Shown: positions 49,301 to 60,262, counted from the stretch's first letter. The stretch is DNA of 64,000 bases from Actinernus sp. WN-2022 (GCA_030867875.1 JAOWCC010001634.1:98125321-98189320), one strand, 5' to 3'. The notes: generated from the sequence alone by a model not told the origin. A program made the numbers and translations.

Positions 49301-52300
49301 AGACACTTTTGTGTTGAACAATAACGCAAATAGACTGTGTCTGTCTCGGACCTATCGGCTGATAGTTCCCGTTGGAAATTTGATGTTCTTAAAACTAGCC
49401 GATAGTTTTTCGACGGACACAGTCTATTTGTATAATAGTTGCCCGTGGAAATTTGATGTTCTTAAAGGGCTTATATGCTAGTTTACGAACATCAAATTTC
49501 CAAGGGAAACTATCAGCCGATAGTTCCGAGACAAACACACTCTATTTGTCGTTATTGTTCATCACCAAATTGTCTTCCGCTCTCAGCGGGCACTATTATA
49601 CAAATAGACTGTGTCCGTCGAGGAACTATCGGCTGATAGTTGCCCGCAGAAATTTTATGTTCTTAAAACAAATATAAGCCCGAGAACGAAGTTCGAGGGC
49701 TTATATGCTAGTTTTAAGAACATCAAATTTCCAAGGGAAACTATCAGCCGATAGGTCCGAGACGGACACAGTCTATTTGCGTTATTGTTCAACACAAAAT
49801 TGTCTTTCGTGCTCAGCGGGCACTATCGCCTGACAGTTTGCCTCCGCGGACGACAACTATCACGTCACGTGATCGCTTTTGGCCAATGAGCGCGCGCCAA
49901 TATTTTGTGGTGAACTATAACGCCTGATAGTTTGCGAGAACTATGACGTCACGTGATAGCTTTTAGCGAATGAGCGCGCGCCAAAATTTTGTGATGAACT
50001 ATAACGGCTGATAGTTTCCCTTGGACATTTAATGTTCTTAAAACTAGCATGTAAGCCCTCGAACTGCGCTCTCGGGCTTATATTTGTTTTAAGCCGAACA
50101 TCAAATTTCCGCGGGCAACTATCAGCCCGGCGATAGTTGCTCTACTGACACACGCAATTTGTATAATAGAACCTTCGAGCTTGTAGTCTAATTCTTAATT
50201 AGAAAGCTTCGAAAGTTAAAATATGGCAGAAAGCTTCTCCGAGAAGGATTTCATGAGTATATGTTTGTCGTTTTTGCTTTACCAGGATCACAGTACGACG
50301 ATGGTTCTTCGAGAGATTGCTAAACTGAATTCGGCACGAAGCGTGAAGATTCACTGCACCTCCTTCAACTGTGATGATAGGTTGGTACCTAGACCAATGT
50401 ATGGCATCACTTCCATTCTATTAAAATTGTGCTCCTTATGGAATGCGAGAAAGATTATTTTATATCCCTTCTTTGGTGAACCAATCTACTTTTACTTCTT
50501 ATCACTTATCACTGCAGTATGCTCAATATAAACTAAAACACAGTCTTAAGGGTGTATTTGATTACCTATATTCTTGAATAAGAATACACAGAATGAGCAC
50601 TACACATCGCTTATATCGGGATATTTTAGCCACTGGAATACTAAATATATCCTGAATATCATATGTCAGCATGCGTTTGCAGCTTACAATGCAAACTATT
50701 TACGTACCAGAGACTATTCCATCTATTGTTCTGGAATACGGACAACCGAATGCGCCTTAAGTGCGATGGTTGGTGCAGTCGAGGGAGGTGAAGTGCGTCA
50801 TTATATTCTAACATTAGGGCCATTTATACGAGAGCAAGTTGGTCGAGACTTACCTAAGGTGGGAAGTTCACAAAAATGTGATATGTATACAAGGGCTTCA
50901 ATTCAAGGAGCTGTGTCACGGTGAGGGACACGCCTTTATGTCACGGGCACGAACACAATTATCTTCAGTGATATTCATATAAACTGACGACTCTAGCACA
51001 CGTGTGGGATGGTTGAAATCAAAGTAAATGTGCAAAAATAACTAACAAACTGTGCGTAGAACTAGTCTTCATGGAAAATATTGCATATCCTTTCAATCAA
51101 GCATTAAGGGGGGGAGGGGGGGGGGGGGTGAGTTCAACTATTTGAAACCAATTAACAGCCACCAATCAAAATATTTAATATTGATTCCAGACATGCGCAA
51201 CACCATGACACAGCGCCTTTAAGCCGTGGCTTGAGTTAGTTGCGAACTTCAGTTTTTGACCCATTCATACAATCGTTCGCGGCTTAGATAAGCCAAGGTT
51301 AACTTTCTCTCCTACACATGACCCTAATAAATTCAATAATTGTCTAGGTAATCGTTCTTTGAACGCGTTTAAATTTGGAGCCTGCACTCGGTAGTTGTTG
51401 GAAGGATATCTGTATCAAACTTATCACAATTTTATGTTGTCACTCGTGTATTTTGACACGTATTACGTAGTTGTTGTGTTGAAGAAATCCTCCTTTTATT
51501 TCAATTGCAGCTCAGCTAACAAGTTTCTTCAACTTTTGGCTTCACAAACCGGGGGACGGTAAATAACGACATGGAAATTAATTATTGCCATTTAAATAAC
51601 ACCGATATGTTCTCGATCTCGGTATATAGCTGAGATGTTTAATGTTAAGCACACAAAGTACATCGTCATAGGTAGTGGTAGTATATTTATCCAGCCCGCA
51701 CCTAACACTAAATTACACATAGATCATTCTCATATACATTATACAAAGTACATCGTTATAGGTAGTGGTAGTAAATTTATCCAGCCCGCACCTAACACTA
51801 CATTACACATAGATCATTCTCATATACATTATACAAAGTACATCGTCATAGGTAGGGGTAGTAAATTTATCCAGCCCGCACCTAACACTAAATTACACAT
51901 AGATCATTCTCATATACATTATACAAAGTACATCGTCATAGGTAGTGGTAGTAAATTTATCCAGCCCGCACCTAACACTAAATTACACATAGATCATTCT
52001 CATATACATTATACAAAGTACATCGTTATAGGTAGTGGTAGTAAATTTATCCAGCCCGCACCTAACACTACATTACACATAGATCATTCTCATATACATT
52101 ATACAAAGTACATCGTCATAGGTAGTGGTAGTAAATTTATCCAGCCCGCACCTAACACTACATTACACATAGATCATATACAAACGTTACTTGCCGCCTC
52201 TGGAATAATTTACCTGACCATGCCAGGAATTCCAGTAGTGTACACAGCTTTAATTTATTGGTGGACTCAACAAGTTAACTCTAACGCCAGAGGCTCTCTT

Positions 52301-55300
52301 GTAATTGTACTATCTGTAAATAAGATTACCTAGCTATGTATTATTCAGCATATTTTTACTTTTTTATATTTTTACAGTAATTAGAAAATTTTACACCGTA
52401 TCACATATATCATATTTCTATATTTATTCGATATATATTATTATTAGTATAATTATTATTAGCAATAGATTAGATATTATAATTATTAATATCATTTTCT
52501 TAAATAGTTTCACGTACATTTTTGTAACGAGCCCCTAAATATCATTGATGATGCCTTGCGTCACGAAGTAGGGCTCTCCCTTCATGTAGGCTGACATGAA
52601 TTACTACCAAATTGTATTGTGTATTGTGTTCTATTGTATTGTGTATTTCGTTCTATTGTGTTGTATTGTGTTCATTCTATAGCTATTTGTATTTTGATAG
52701 CAATTCTTGTGTTGCCTACGTGAAGGGACCACCCGAAGTAGTCTGAACTACTGAAATTCACTTATGCGCAGGTGATTTACAGACCTGTCCGCTGTGCACG
52801 AATGCCGCGTTTCCTGTATATACATACATGGTTTTCGATTGAGTGTCGTAAAACAAAAACAAAAGTAATTACAGAGCCAATCACGAGCAAGTAAAAACAC
52901 AATGAGCCAATCACGAACAGAAGTAATTCGTGATTGGTTTTACTTGAACCAATCACGAGGAAAGGTAAACGTAATCGTGGATAACTCGCACAATGTTTGG
53001 CAACAATGTTTGGTTTTAGTTTAGAACTTGATTGGCTGATAATTACAAAATATTCAGTTTTCACAGCCAATAGAAAAGCAAATCAAACGCAAAACCAAAG
53101 CCATCATTTAGTACTTTCGACACTCAATCGAAAACCACTCTATCGATACTTTATTCACTTGGAAATTACTGTTGTCACTTGAAAGAGCGTGTGAAAATGA
53201 GCAATCCTGTAGGTTCCGAGTGTCGTATCGTAGAATGCTATGGAGCTATTAGGATTACGACTATACTGAAATAACAAGCATTATATGGAGTCAGTAAGTA
53301 ACGACGGTACTTGCTTATTGCTGACTTGCACGTTACGTCATCGCCGCCATCTTGGTGGACGTTAACAAAGGATTCCTCGTTAGCTACTCTTGTTAGTTCC
53401 ACCAACATGGCCGCCACGGCTTTGTTATTTGAATCTCTGATGATTGGTTGCAAGTCAGCAATAGCTCCATGTCATGTTGTTGTGGAATACATATTTTCCA
53501 AAAGTTCTTACAAATTTATTGGAATTAACACCTTGCTGTTTTTTACAGCGATTACAAAATGTTACATTCCCTTTCACGTGATAACTTGATTGTACTATAT
53601 GGACTAAACACAAACAAAAAACATAGGAGAGAGACCAGGTCTCTTGACGTTCTCCACGCATGCTCACTTGTTTCTACTCCTGTTCAGGTTTCACCGTTGT
53701 CAAGGAGACTCAGATGGTCACGTGTTTGCTCACAGACTCCTAACAGAAGGTTTCAGGGATGACGAGGTAGATATGCTAATGCTATTCTAGGTGCAGCGTT
53801 TAGTTAGCCTGCAGAACAGGCGCTTTTCCGATACGAGCGGAGTGAGTTCTGATACCGATCCGAGCGAAGCGAGCATAGGCGAGAAAAACTAAGCGCCTGC
53901 CGCCATCTTACGGAAATTTGAATTCTGCCCCTTTTTCGCATGGATTAACATGATTATTAAACATGTCAATCAAACTTTGTGTGCTCGTAACTTTGTCGGT
54001 ATCTGAGATATGTAGTCAAAATATTGCACAGTTCATTTTTATTACCTTTATTTCTCCTGTCCTAGTCTCCACAGTGTGGGATTTATTCACGACCACAGCC
54101 TCTATAAAGTCGCTCAGTCCCCGCTCAGTTTTTCCTTCATCAGTTCATGTACTCGACCCTGACTGACTCTTTCACTCGAACAGTCTCTGACAGCAGGAGC
54201 GAAAATTACTTTAGGGAACTCCGTAATTTCCTTAAAGTGCCTATAACCCTTTTGCAATTTTGATAGCTTATGAACCACCGAAAAGTTTTGAGTACTTCTG
54301 TGAAGAAAGTTTTGGTTTACAGTGAATACTTTATGTTCTACGCTTGTTTGAAATCGTGTAAATATGACCTTTTGTGACCTTTCCTGACCCATGACCGCGT
54401 AAGTAAAAGCCTGGGTCGAAACCTGTATGTACGTCACGTCATTAATGCATTATTCTCCATGGCGCCTTTCTATCACAACAACATCGATGCATAGAAAATA
54501 TACACAGTTTGCGAGTTGTTATTAAAGAAAAAAGTAATTTTGGTCAACATGTTAAGTATTTATTGAAATGATTGCAAAGCCGAATTAATTATATGACATC
54601 AAGATGACGTAAATACAGGTATCTGCCCAGGCTTTTGCTTACGCGGTCATGGATCAGGAAAGGTCACATTTACACGATTTCAAACAAGCGTAGAACATAA
54701 AGTATTCACTCAAAACCAAAACATTCTTCACAGAAGTACTCAAAACTCTTCGGAGGTTCGTAAGTAATAAAAATTGCAAAAGGGTTATATGCACTTTAAG
54801 TTCTACGTCTAGATCGTAGAGGGAGATGGCTTTTAAGTCCCAGTGTATTTAGTTTCGATTAACTGATCCTTCACAATGCTTTGCAAATAGGACAATGCCG
54901 AAGCACTAAGTCCTGTCTGACTCGACTTCCACGGCAAACAGTTGGAAAATAAGGCTTTTACCTGTTGGTAAAACCTCCAAAATATCTCGCCTAGAAAGTA
55001 CAAATGTAAACTATTCACTGCCTGCTTTGTTCTTCTAAATACTTTCCTGTCGATTCCTGGATTAACGCTCAACCGCTTGATCACTTCTCTCTTGTCGCCG
55101 CCATTTCAGTCAGTTCGCAGGAGGAATGTGCGACATTTCGTGACACATGACAGCAATGACAGCTAATTGACCAATCAGTATTTCCCGTCCAGAATCTGAA
55201 CGGGAAATGAAAATGTATAAGGGATGGCTGCAGGCCCTCCTTCTCCTCTCTCGTGCCAGCTCCTTTTTCCTTTTTCACGCGGCCAAATCATTTTATCACT

Positions 55301-58300
55301 TCTTTTGCAGGAATGCATTCACGTGGTTGTACTGGCCAGCAAAACAATCTGACGTCTTTTATTTAAAAGCACGTGTACGAGATCGGTAGTGTTATTAGCA
55401 AAACCTGTTTGTAAATGCTATTTTCCACCTCCAATCGATTGTCAATCTTTCTAGAACAGTGTTTTTAAGTTTGTTTGCCATCCAGTAAAGCATGTCCCAT
55501 GCGATCATGAGCGCAATTCATTGTTTATTGAAGTAACATTTAGAAATAAACCACTGTCTCGTAGAACTCATACGAAACTACATCCGGCTATTGAGTGGCG
55601 CATATTCCATATCCTCACAAGTGAAAATATCGATGACGTCACGTTTGTCGCCTTTTGAACGACAAAGATGGCGGCTGGTTTGTGAAAATCACAGAGGAAG
55701 ATATAACCAGCTTAAATGAGCTGCATGGCAATGACTTTTCCGTGCACAAAAATCTAAAGATTTTCTCGACTGCAACGAAGAGACAAGAAAACCCGATTAA
55801 ACTCCCCAGAACGTAAACAGCTTAGAAAATCACGAAGAAGTTTGTACTGACAGTAAGTAAAATGAATAGATAAGAGTTTTTAGAGCAGTTTAACTGTCAA
55901 TAAAATTAAAATTAAATTACGCGGTGGTTTGAAGATATGAAGTTTACCCTTTATCCTCGTTCACTGCGCTCACTCGTGAAATGTTGTCGACTCTCGAGGA
56001 TAAACTTCATATCTTCGCACTACCGTGTAATATCCTCTATTTATTATATGGCAAGAGCTTTCTGTACTTACGGTAGAAGCGCGCATTCTGATTGGCTGTT
56101 AAGCGGTCGAGATTTCCCCGTAATGCCTACGGGCATTATGAGATATGTTAATGCCCGGCAAACTTTGATAGCTCTAAAAACAGCTGAACTGTCATAATTT
56201 TAGAGAAAAACGGAGAGAGAGAGAGTGGAAAATGTCAAATGAGCAAGGAAGAATATTCTGAAAGTGAAATTTATTACCCTACTGAAATAGAAAGCAACGT
56301 TATAGTGAACAAAAACAACATCGGCAACGGCAATGGTCGATTGAGGCTCCGAACAGCCAGCAAGAAATCGAGAGGTTCGTAAATAAACAGAAAAGTACCG
56401 TGAAGAAAATAGCTAGTGAGATAAAAACCTTATTTGGTTCCTGGAGTCGATAACAAGGAAAACGTGATATTTGCAACCTTACCTCCAGCTGACTTCGACC
56501 ACCTGTTATCCAAGTTCTTCATCGGACATTACCAAAGTTAGCGGCGAAGTCTACGACTTTACGAGCCCGGGACACCGGCTTTCTTGTTTTCAAATAGTAT
56601 CCAAAGATTCCTTTGTGATGGAAATTCATAAAACGACTGTTTCACTTTCAGTTGCTCCCCCATCCTTGAAAATGTAGGGTAGAAGAACTCAGACTCGCGC
56701 ATGCGCTATGGCTGACAGTGGGCCGTGAACTCCTTAGACAGAATTTTAGGTCGATACGATGTTTTTCGTACGAGTTACAGATGTTTGACTTGTGTCCCAA
56801 CAAACCTGAATTACTTCAGTTCGTGATTGGCTCATTGTGTTTTCACTTGCTACCGTGATTGGCTCTGTAATTACTTTGGTTTTGGTTTTACGATACTCAT
56901 TCGAAACTCGCTCTATGAACCTTAGTGAAACCAAATGAAATGGATGAAGTATTCGCTTTATTTAAGACTTTGAAGTTTTGGCGGCCATCTTGGTGGTTCA
57001 CGGCTATCCACCAAGATGGCCGCCCCATACATTTTACAGTAACAACTAATCATATTTTTGTTCGCCCATAACTCAGAAATGAAATGCCCTTCTGCTTCAA
57101 CGTTTTGCCCAGAGTTTTGATTTCATTTTATTTGGAAACAAAACACATTATGTATGACGTCATTGCAAACCAAGAATGAGTGCGTCAGCATTCATTAACT
57201 GGTGACGTCATTGTTCTGTTTTATTTTACAGCCAATGAGTATGCCCATATTTGAAGGTGATGATCTGCGTCGTCTTGCCAGCGAGATTGCCTCGTGTAGA
57301 AAGTTCTTGATGCAGGCCACGTCATACAGGTATACCGTCATACTGTCTTGTTTAAAATTTAGGTATTCTAATCATATATCATCATTAAACTCGTGACATG
57401 CTAAAAACCTTTCTAGAAATAGCAAGTCTGTGTTTATGTTTGTGGGACATGATATATACCTGTGGGATAACTGCTACGCTCTGATTGGTTCGCTGTTGTT
57501 TGAGTCAGAACTATGAATAGCGATCTTACGTATTTATAAACATTACAATTGTAATGCTAATATGCTAACCTTAATTTCAAAAGGCCGCTTTGTGTCAGGT
57601 ACCAATAGATCTCTTGTTGGCACATTAATAATAATAGATGAAACATCGCATACTACAGCCACTAGAATTGTCTGCGCGGAATTTTGTTGGCCCTCAAGTT
57701 TAGTCTGTTATCTTGGTATTCTCAGAGGAGTGTAACAATCTGAATAAAACCATTACGTCATCATATTTCATTGACACAAACAAGAGCTTGAAGGAGCCAA
57801 CTGCACGAGCTTTGTAATTTAATACTGAAAGTTAACACGTTTGTATTGTATGCTTCATGCATACTCTTGGACAATGATTACATATTGCAATCGGTCTAAA
57901 GGTCCGGACACATGCTGCAACATTGCACACAACATTACCGGCAATTGATTTGAGAAGGGGTTGACACACGCTGCAACATTGCACACATTGCACACATTGT
58001 CTCATCTGTAAAATTCAATTTAGCCGACCGTCAATCAAACGCGCAGCGCCCAGAATTAATTAAGTCCAGGCCGCACGCGTTTGAAAGCTTTGTTTGAGAC
58101 AAGACTCAACGTATGGTTGACGGTCGGCTCACTTGAATTTTACAGACGAGACTTAAACTTCCAGGGTCGCACTTCAACGAAAACGTTACTGATAATAGTA
58201 TGGCGTTTTCGTCATACACGTGGCCGTTGTTTTGCTAAAAGTCCCATCATCCTCATCAGGACATCACACTGATTGAGTCAAATGTGATCTTCTTCTTGCC

Positions 58301-58374
58301 TTTCAGAGCACTATTCCCAGACCAGACGAGAGAGGACAAACACACGAGATCCAAGTCAGTCGACGGGTTCCAAG
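37388..58374 (+). CDS. VWA3A/VWA3B-like von Willebrand factor A domain protein (3' end not certain)
   Basis: Exons: 37388-37435, 38209-38259, 39487-39652, 40051-40152, 43492-43610, 45786-45928, 46044-46081, 46338-46444, 47798-47999, 50286-50380, 51511-51558, 53688-53766, 57232-57329, 58307-58374, all with AG/GT borders. Twelve of the thirteen junctions agree in phase; 40152 to 43492 does not, so a small exon there is probably missed. About 455 residues are readable. The VWA domain has a complete MIDAS: 'DTSGS' (exon 46338), Thr of 'NGGTCTLDAL' and Asp of 'LLTDGKP' (exon 47798). A tail follows, 'HSTTMVLREI...FNCDDR', 'FLQLLASQTGGR', 'AHRLLTEG' and 'FEGDDLRRLASEI...FLMQATSYR', typical of VWA3A/3B. 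VWA3 proteins are intracellular and poorly understood; metal-dependent protein binding is inferred. The start is supported by CAAGATGGCG. Confidence 0.88.
38462..38960. repeat. Minisatellite inside a MITE-like element
   Basis: A relative of the 31111-31391 element begins at 38462 (CACTGGAAAAATCG). Its interior expands from about 38648 to 38956 into a tandem run of TTTGTACATAC and TTTTACATAC words (11-12 bp, often alternating). All forward frames stay open through the run (LYILCTYF-type peptides); this is a composition effect, not a gene. Confidence 0.85.
38976..39047. repeat. Hairpin element (TTTATCA family)
   Basis: CAGCAGTGTTTATCAGATCTACAAAC pairs with the inverted arm ending GATAAAGCACTGCTG; the loop is GC-rich. 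Similar to 29101-29213 and 63067-63112. Lies in an intron of the VWA3-like gene. Confidence 0.7.
40300..40853. mobile_element. ~555-bp foldback element, copy 1
   Basis: Long inverted arms of about 190 bp: TTTAAAGTGCGTATCACCCT on the left and AGGGTGTAAG on the right. Inner words such as CATGACCGCGTAAGTAAA and its complement TTTACTTACGCGGTCATG occur. Same family as 54231-54800, intronic. Confidence 0.85.
41746..41901. repeat. Inverted-repeat hairpin, family with 43020-43172
   Basis: CACTTTCGATATATGCTTCA on the left pairs with TGAAGCACATATCGAAAGTG on the right, enclosing an AT-rich centre. Confidence 0.75.
42591..42775. mobile_element. 185-bp TA-flanked MITE, copy 1
   Basis: Inverted ends of over 30 bp (GAGCAGATTTCGTATGAGTG / CACTCATACGAAATCTGCTC) with TA on both sides (42589-42590, 42776-42777), as in Tc1/mariner-derived MITEs. 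A related copy lies at 48027-48217 in the opposite orientation. Confidence 0.85.
43020..43172. repeat. Inverted-repeat hairpin
   Basis: GCACAAAGGTTTCAATACGA pairs with TCGTATTGAAACCTTTGTGC ending at 43139, followed by GTGACAAGTGAAGCATATATC and GAAAGTGG, shared with 41746-41901. Confidence 0.75.
44211..44430. repeat. Dispersed repeat related to 58015-58190
   Basis: Words TGAAGTGCGACCCTGGAA, GACCGTCAATTAAACGC and the central palindrome around CTTAATTAA are shared with 58015-58190 in the opposite orientation. Non-coding, intronic. Confidence 0.6.
44600..45250. repeat. Dispersed repeat related to 55300-55560
   Basis: GCAGGAATGCAATCACGTAG, AGTATTAGCAAAACCTGTTT and ATGCTATTTTCCACTTCCAA are matched with few changes at 55307-55440. 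Same orientation, intronic. No protein recognised in the short ORFs. Confidence 0.6.
46485..46708. mobile_element. 224-bp inverted-repeat element (hAT-like ends), copy 1
   Basis: AGGGTGCGTTCGATTGACCG at the left is complemented at the right (CGGTCAATCGAACGCACCCT). hAT-like termini are inferred from the GGGTGCGTTCG end. Lies in the intron between the two MIDAS exons. A relative lies at 50548-50760. Confidence 0.75.
47275..47722. repeat. 43-bp minisatellite with a 190-bp secondary duplication
   Basis: Unit CTTGTGTGACAGACTATTGT + ACGGCCTCGGCCGTGTCTAG + CCA, with variant units (GTTTTGCCTCGAC). A block ending TTTTATAAATTTTATT is repeated 190 bp later. It lies directly before the VWA exon starting at 47798. 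Confidence 0.9.
48027..48217. mobile_element. 191-bp TA-flanked MITE, copy 2
   Basis: Same family as 42591-42775, inverted; TA at 48025-48026 and 48218-48219. It starts 27 bp after the exon ending at 47999, next to its splice donor. Confidence 0.8.
48233..48540. repeat. Dispersed repeat related to 36290-36620
   Basis: A diverged copy sharing GGTCATGACGTACGGACCGA-like, TATGACCACTTTCAAAT and CATCACGTGACTTTTGTAAA words. Non-coding. Confidence 0.6.
49093..50170. repeat. Compound foldback palindrome (~1.1 kb)
   Basis: Left arm 49093-49420 and right arm about 49700-50010 are inverted copies (TTCACCACAAAATTTTGGCG, TATCACGTGACGT, GCCCGCTGAGCACGAAAGAC). Within each arm an ~105-bp unit is itself repeated directly. 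The centre and right flank hold further inverted units (AACATCAAATTTCC, GGGCTTATAT). It lies in an intron of the VWA3-like gene and could extrude long hairpins. Confidence 0.85.
50548..50760. mobile_element. Inverted-repeat element (hAT-like ends), copy 2
   Basis: A diverged relative of 46485-46708: left AAGGGTGTATTTGATTACC, right GGACAACCGAATGCGCCTT. Confidence 0.6.
51645..52180. repeat. 90-bp minisatellite, six units, open in frame
   Basis: Six near-perfect 90-bp units (GTACATCGTCATAGGTAGTG... at 51655, 51745, 51835, 51925, 52015, 52105). Because 90 is divisible by three, one plus-strand frame stays open from 51635 to 52333 with a 30-residue repeat (YIVIGSGSKFIQPAPNT). It lies in a VWA3-like intron with no splice sites of fitting phase, so I treat it as non-coding. 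Confidence 0.9.
52832..53136. mobile_element. 305-bp inverted-repeat element
   Basis: Ends GGTTTTCGATTGAGTGTCG / CGACACTCAATCGAAAACC, with internal AGCCAATCACGA repeats. A diverged relative with TTCGTGATTGGCTC and GTAATTACTTTGG lies at 56755-56915. Confidence 0.8.
54231..54800. mobile_element. 570-bp foldback element, copy 2
   Basis: Starts CTTAAAGTGCCTATAACCCT and ends AGGGTTATATGCACTTTAAG. Arms are about 190 bp. Same family and internal words as 40300-40853. Confidence 0.88.
55307..55560. repeat. Dispersed repeat related to 44600-45250
   Basis: Shares GCAGGAATGCATTCACGTGG, TTATTAGCAAAACCTGTTTG and TGCTATTTTCCACCTCCAAT with the earlier copy. Confidence 0.6.
55920..56031. repeat. Inverted-repeat hairpin
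   Basis: TTACGCGGTGGTTTGAAGAT...TTTATCCTCG pairs with CGAGGATAAACTTCATATCT...TACCGTGTAA. A half-copy word (ATTACACGGTGGTTTGAATA) occurs at 48622. Confidence 0.75.
56755..56915. mobile_element. Inverted-repeat element related to 52832-53136
   Basis: Shared words in the opposite orientation: TTCGTGATTGGCTCATTGTG and GATTGGCTCTGTAATTACTT. Ends are decayed. Confidence 0.6.
58015..58190. repeat. Dispersed inverted-repeat element related to 44211-44430
   Basis: AAATTCAATTTAGCCGACCG on the left is partly complemented by CGGTCGGCTCACTTGAATTT on the right; ends CCAGGGTCGCACTTCAACG. Confidence 0.65.
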
Positions 58375-58608
58375 GTAATTATAGTTCTTACTTGTATCGT
58401 TGAATTTTTCACATGGGCCGCGACTCGTGGCATTTGACACAAGATATCGAAATAATTACAGATTACACTCGTTCTCAATAACACGTGCAGGTTCGAAACG
58501 AAACTCCTGACTTCGAAGTCGTTTCTGGTGGATGTCAATCAAACGGTTTCCATGGAGTTTGAAGTGAACCGTTGTGTGAGTAAATTCGGGAAACTAGCAT
58601 TTTATAAA

Positions 58609-58686
58609 CATGGCAAAGTCTTTCCCAAAGTCGCTTAGATGGAGAGTAATCATGCTTAGAGCCAAGGGTTTGCAAAATAGGGAAAT
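58609..58686 (+). pseudogene. Transposase N-terminal helix-turn-helix fragment
   Basis: ATG at 58609 opens 'MAKSFPKSLRWRVIMLRAKG', then LQNREIT and a stop. The 'LRWR..' helix followed by 'EIT..LCVSERFVYKI' resembles the N-terminal DNA-binding domain of IS630/Tc1-type transposases. The second half is what has been amplified in the next repeat. Confidence 0.5.
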
Positions 58687-59012
58687 CACATAAACTTTAT
58701 GTGTGAGCGAGCGGTTTGTGTATAAGATCAAAATAGGGAAATCGCATAAACTTTATGTGTGAGCGAGCGGTTTGTGTATAAGATCAAAATAGGGAAATCA
58801 CATAAACTTTATGTGTGAGCGAGCGGTTTGTGTATAAGATCAAAATAGGGAAATCGCATAAACTTTATGTGTGAGCGAGCGGTTTGTGTATAAGATCAAA
58901 ATAGGGAAATCGCATAAACGTTATGTGTGAGCGAGCGGTTTGCGTTTGTGTATAAGATCAAAATAGGGAAATCGCATAAACTTTATGTGTGAGCGAGCGG
59001 TTTGTGTATAAG
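58675..59012. repeat. 56-bp minisatellite, about six units
   Basis: Unit GGGAAATCGCATAAACTTTA + TGTGTGAGCGAGCGGTTTGT + GTATAAGATCAAAATA; one unit carries a 6-base insertion (TTTGCG). It is derived from the helix-turn-helix coding fragment just upstream. Confidence 0.92.
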
Positions 59013-59085
59013 AAATCTGATTCTTTATATAGCTTCAAAGGTCTTGGAAAAATAATTATAGTTATTTTTATTCATCCAGTTGCAG

Positions 59086-59242
59086 ATATGCTCCTTATAA
59101 GAGGTTTTATCGAGCAATACCCTCGAGCTCTACCTCGACGAGCTCCAGGCATGGATACAACATTCGACAGGGCAAATATATTTTTTGAAACTCTCAGGAC
59201 ATGGATTATCGGCAATGATCTCCACTCTCGACTGACATTTCG
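59086..59242 (+). CDS. Candidate exon, unassigned
   Basis: Open for 52 codons between an acceptor (CATCCAGTTGCAG) and a donor (CG|GTGAGG), peptide 'MLLIRGFIEQYPRALPRRAP...'. Entering in phase 1 it would follow the exon ending at 58374. It also directly follows a transposase-derived repeat, so it could be the remains of that transposon. I cannot decide. Confidence 0.3.
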
Positions 59243-59741
59243 GTGAGGAATTCAAGCAAATAACGCTTAGTATCCGCCATATCTCTACCTATGTCGCCTC
59301 AAATTACTTACGATTTCGTTGACCTCCTGCACTATTTATGTTTCCTCCACATCTGGGAGTTGTATGGCGACGTTTTATTTAGCATGCAGACCAGTGTTGC
59401 CATAGAAATATAGTTGAGTGACATCCACCAAATTTACGTTTTCCGTTGGAAATTCAATTTCGAACCTGCACGTGTTATTGAGAACGAGTGTAATGTCGAA
59501 GTAACTACAGACGCTAGAATTTCGCTTGTTTCAAATTTTAAAATGTCAGAAGTCTAGATGAAATCTCACTTGTTTTGTTTGGTAACTAGCAGAAAACCGC
59601 CCTTTTCTCTTATTTACGTAAATTTGCGTGACGCGGCTTGTAGGATTTCCCATCCTTGCCGCCAGTTGTAGCATTTCCACCAGGATGAAACTCGGATTAA
59701 ACCTGATTGTATACACTTTACTGTCCGAGTGTAATACAGCT

Positions 59742-59748
59742 CTGCATG

Positions 59749-59779
<31 letters not shown>

Positions 59780-60262
59780 GACTTTATTTAATGAGGGTGA
59801 CACTAAACAGTTACAAACTGATAAACTTGTGGCCCTCTGAAGGTTTAACTAAGTATAAGTATATCAAATATTAAAATATTAAAAACTGGATAAAAGTATA
59901 CATTAAAATTCTACTAACAGTTGAGCCTAGAATTATATACACTAAAAAATCTGATTTGCTTAATATACAATGATCTAATTAATAAAACCTAATTTAGAAT
60001 TTAAGCCGGAAACTACACATATAGATATAAGATACAATAATGATAATATACAAGGATTAAAAATGGTCTAGCATAGACTGGTCTTCTAAAACTTTTTTAA
60101 AAAGAGCAGATTTGAGAGAGTTGACGGATGGCAATTTTCTAACTTCTAATGGCAGGGAGTTCCATTCTTTTATGCTTTGTACTGTGAAAGATCGACCAGC
60201 TTCTGTTTCAAACTTATACCGAGGACTTATACCATGGCTCCCAATCAGCCCATGTGCTCTCT
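59742..60262 (-). mobile_element. 5'-truncated LINE tail 1
   Basis: The minus-strand frame ending TAA at 60057-60059 reads 'SPRYKFETEAGRSFTVQSIK' then 'EWNSLPLEVRKLPSVNSLKS', the C-terminus of a CR1/L2-like non-LTR reverse transcriptase ORF. Below it lies a 3' UTR of about 280 bp ending in an (AAT)n microsatellite at 59748-59779, usual for such LINE 3' ends. Reading is lost above about 60250, consistent with 5' truncation. Confidence 0.8.

Noticed and set aside
51635..52333. 232-aa repetitive protein
   Set aside because: Produced by a 90-bp minisatellite in an intron; no domain, and no splice sites fitting the surrounding gene.
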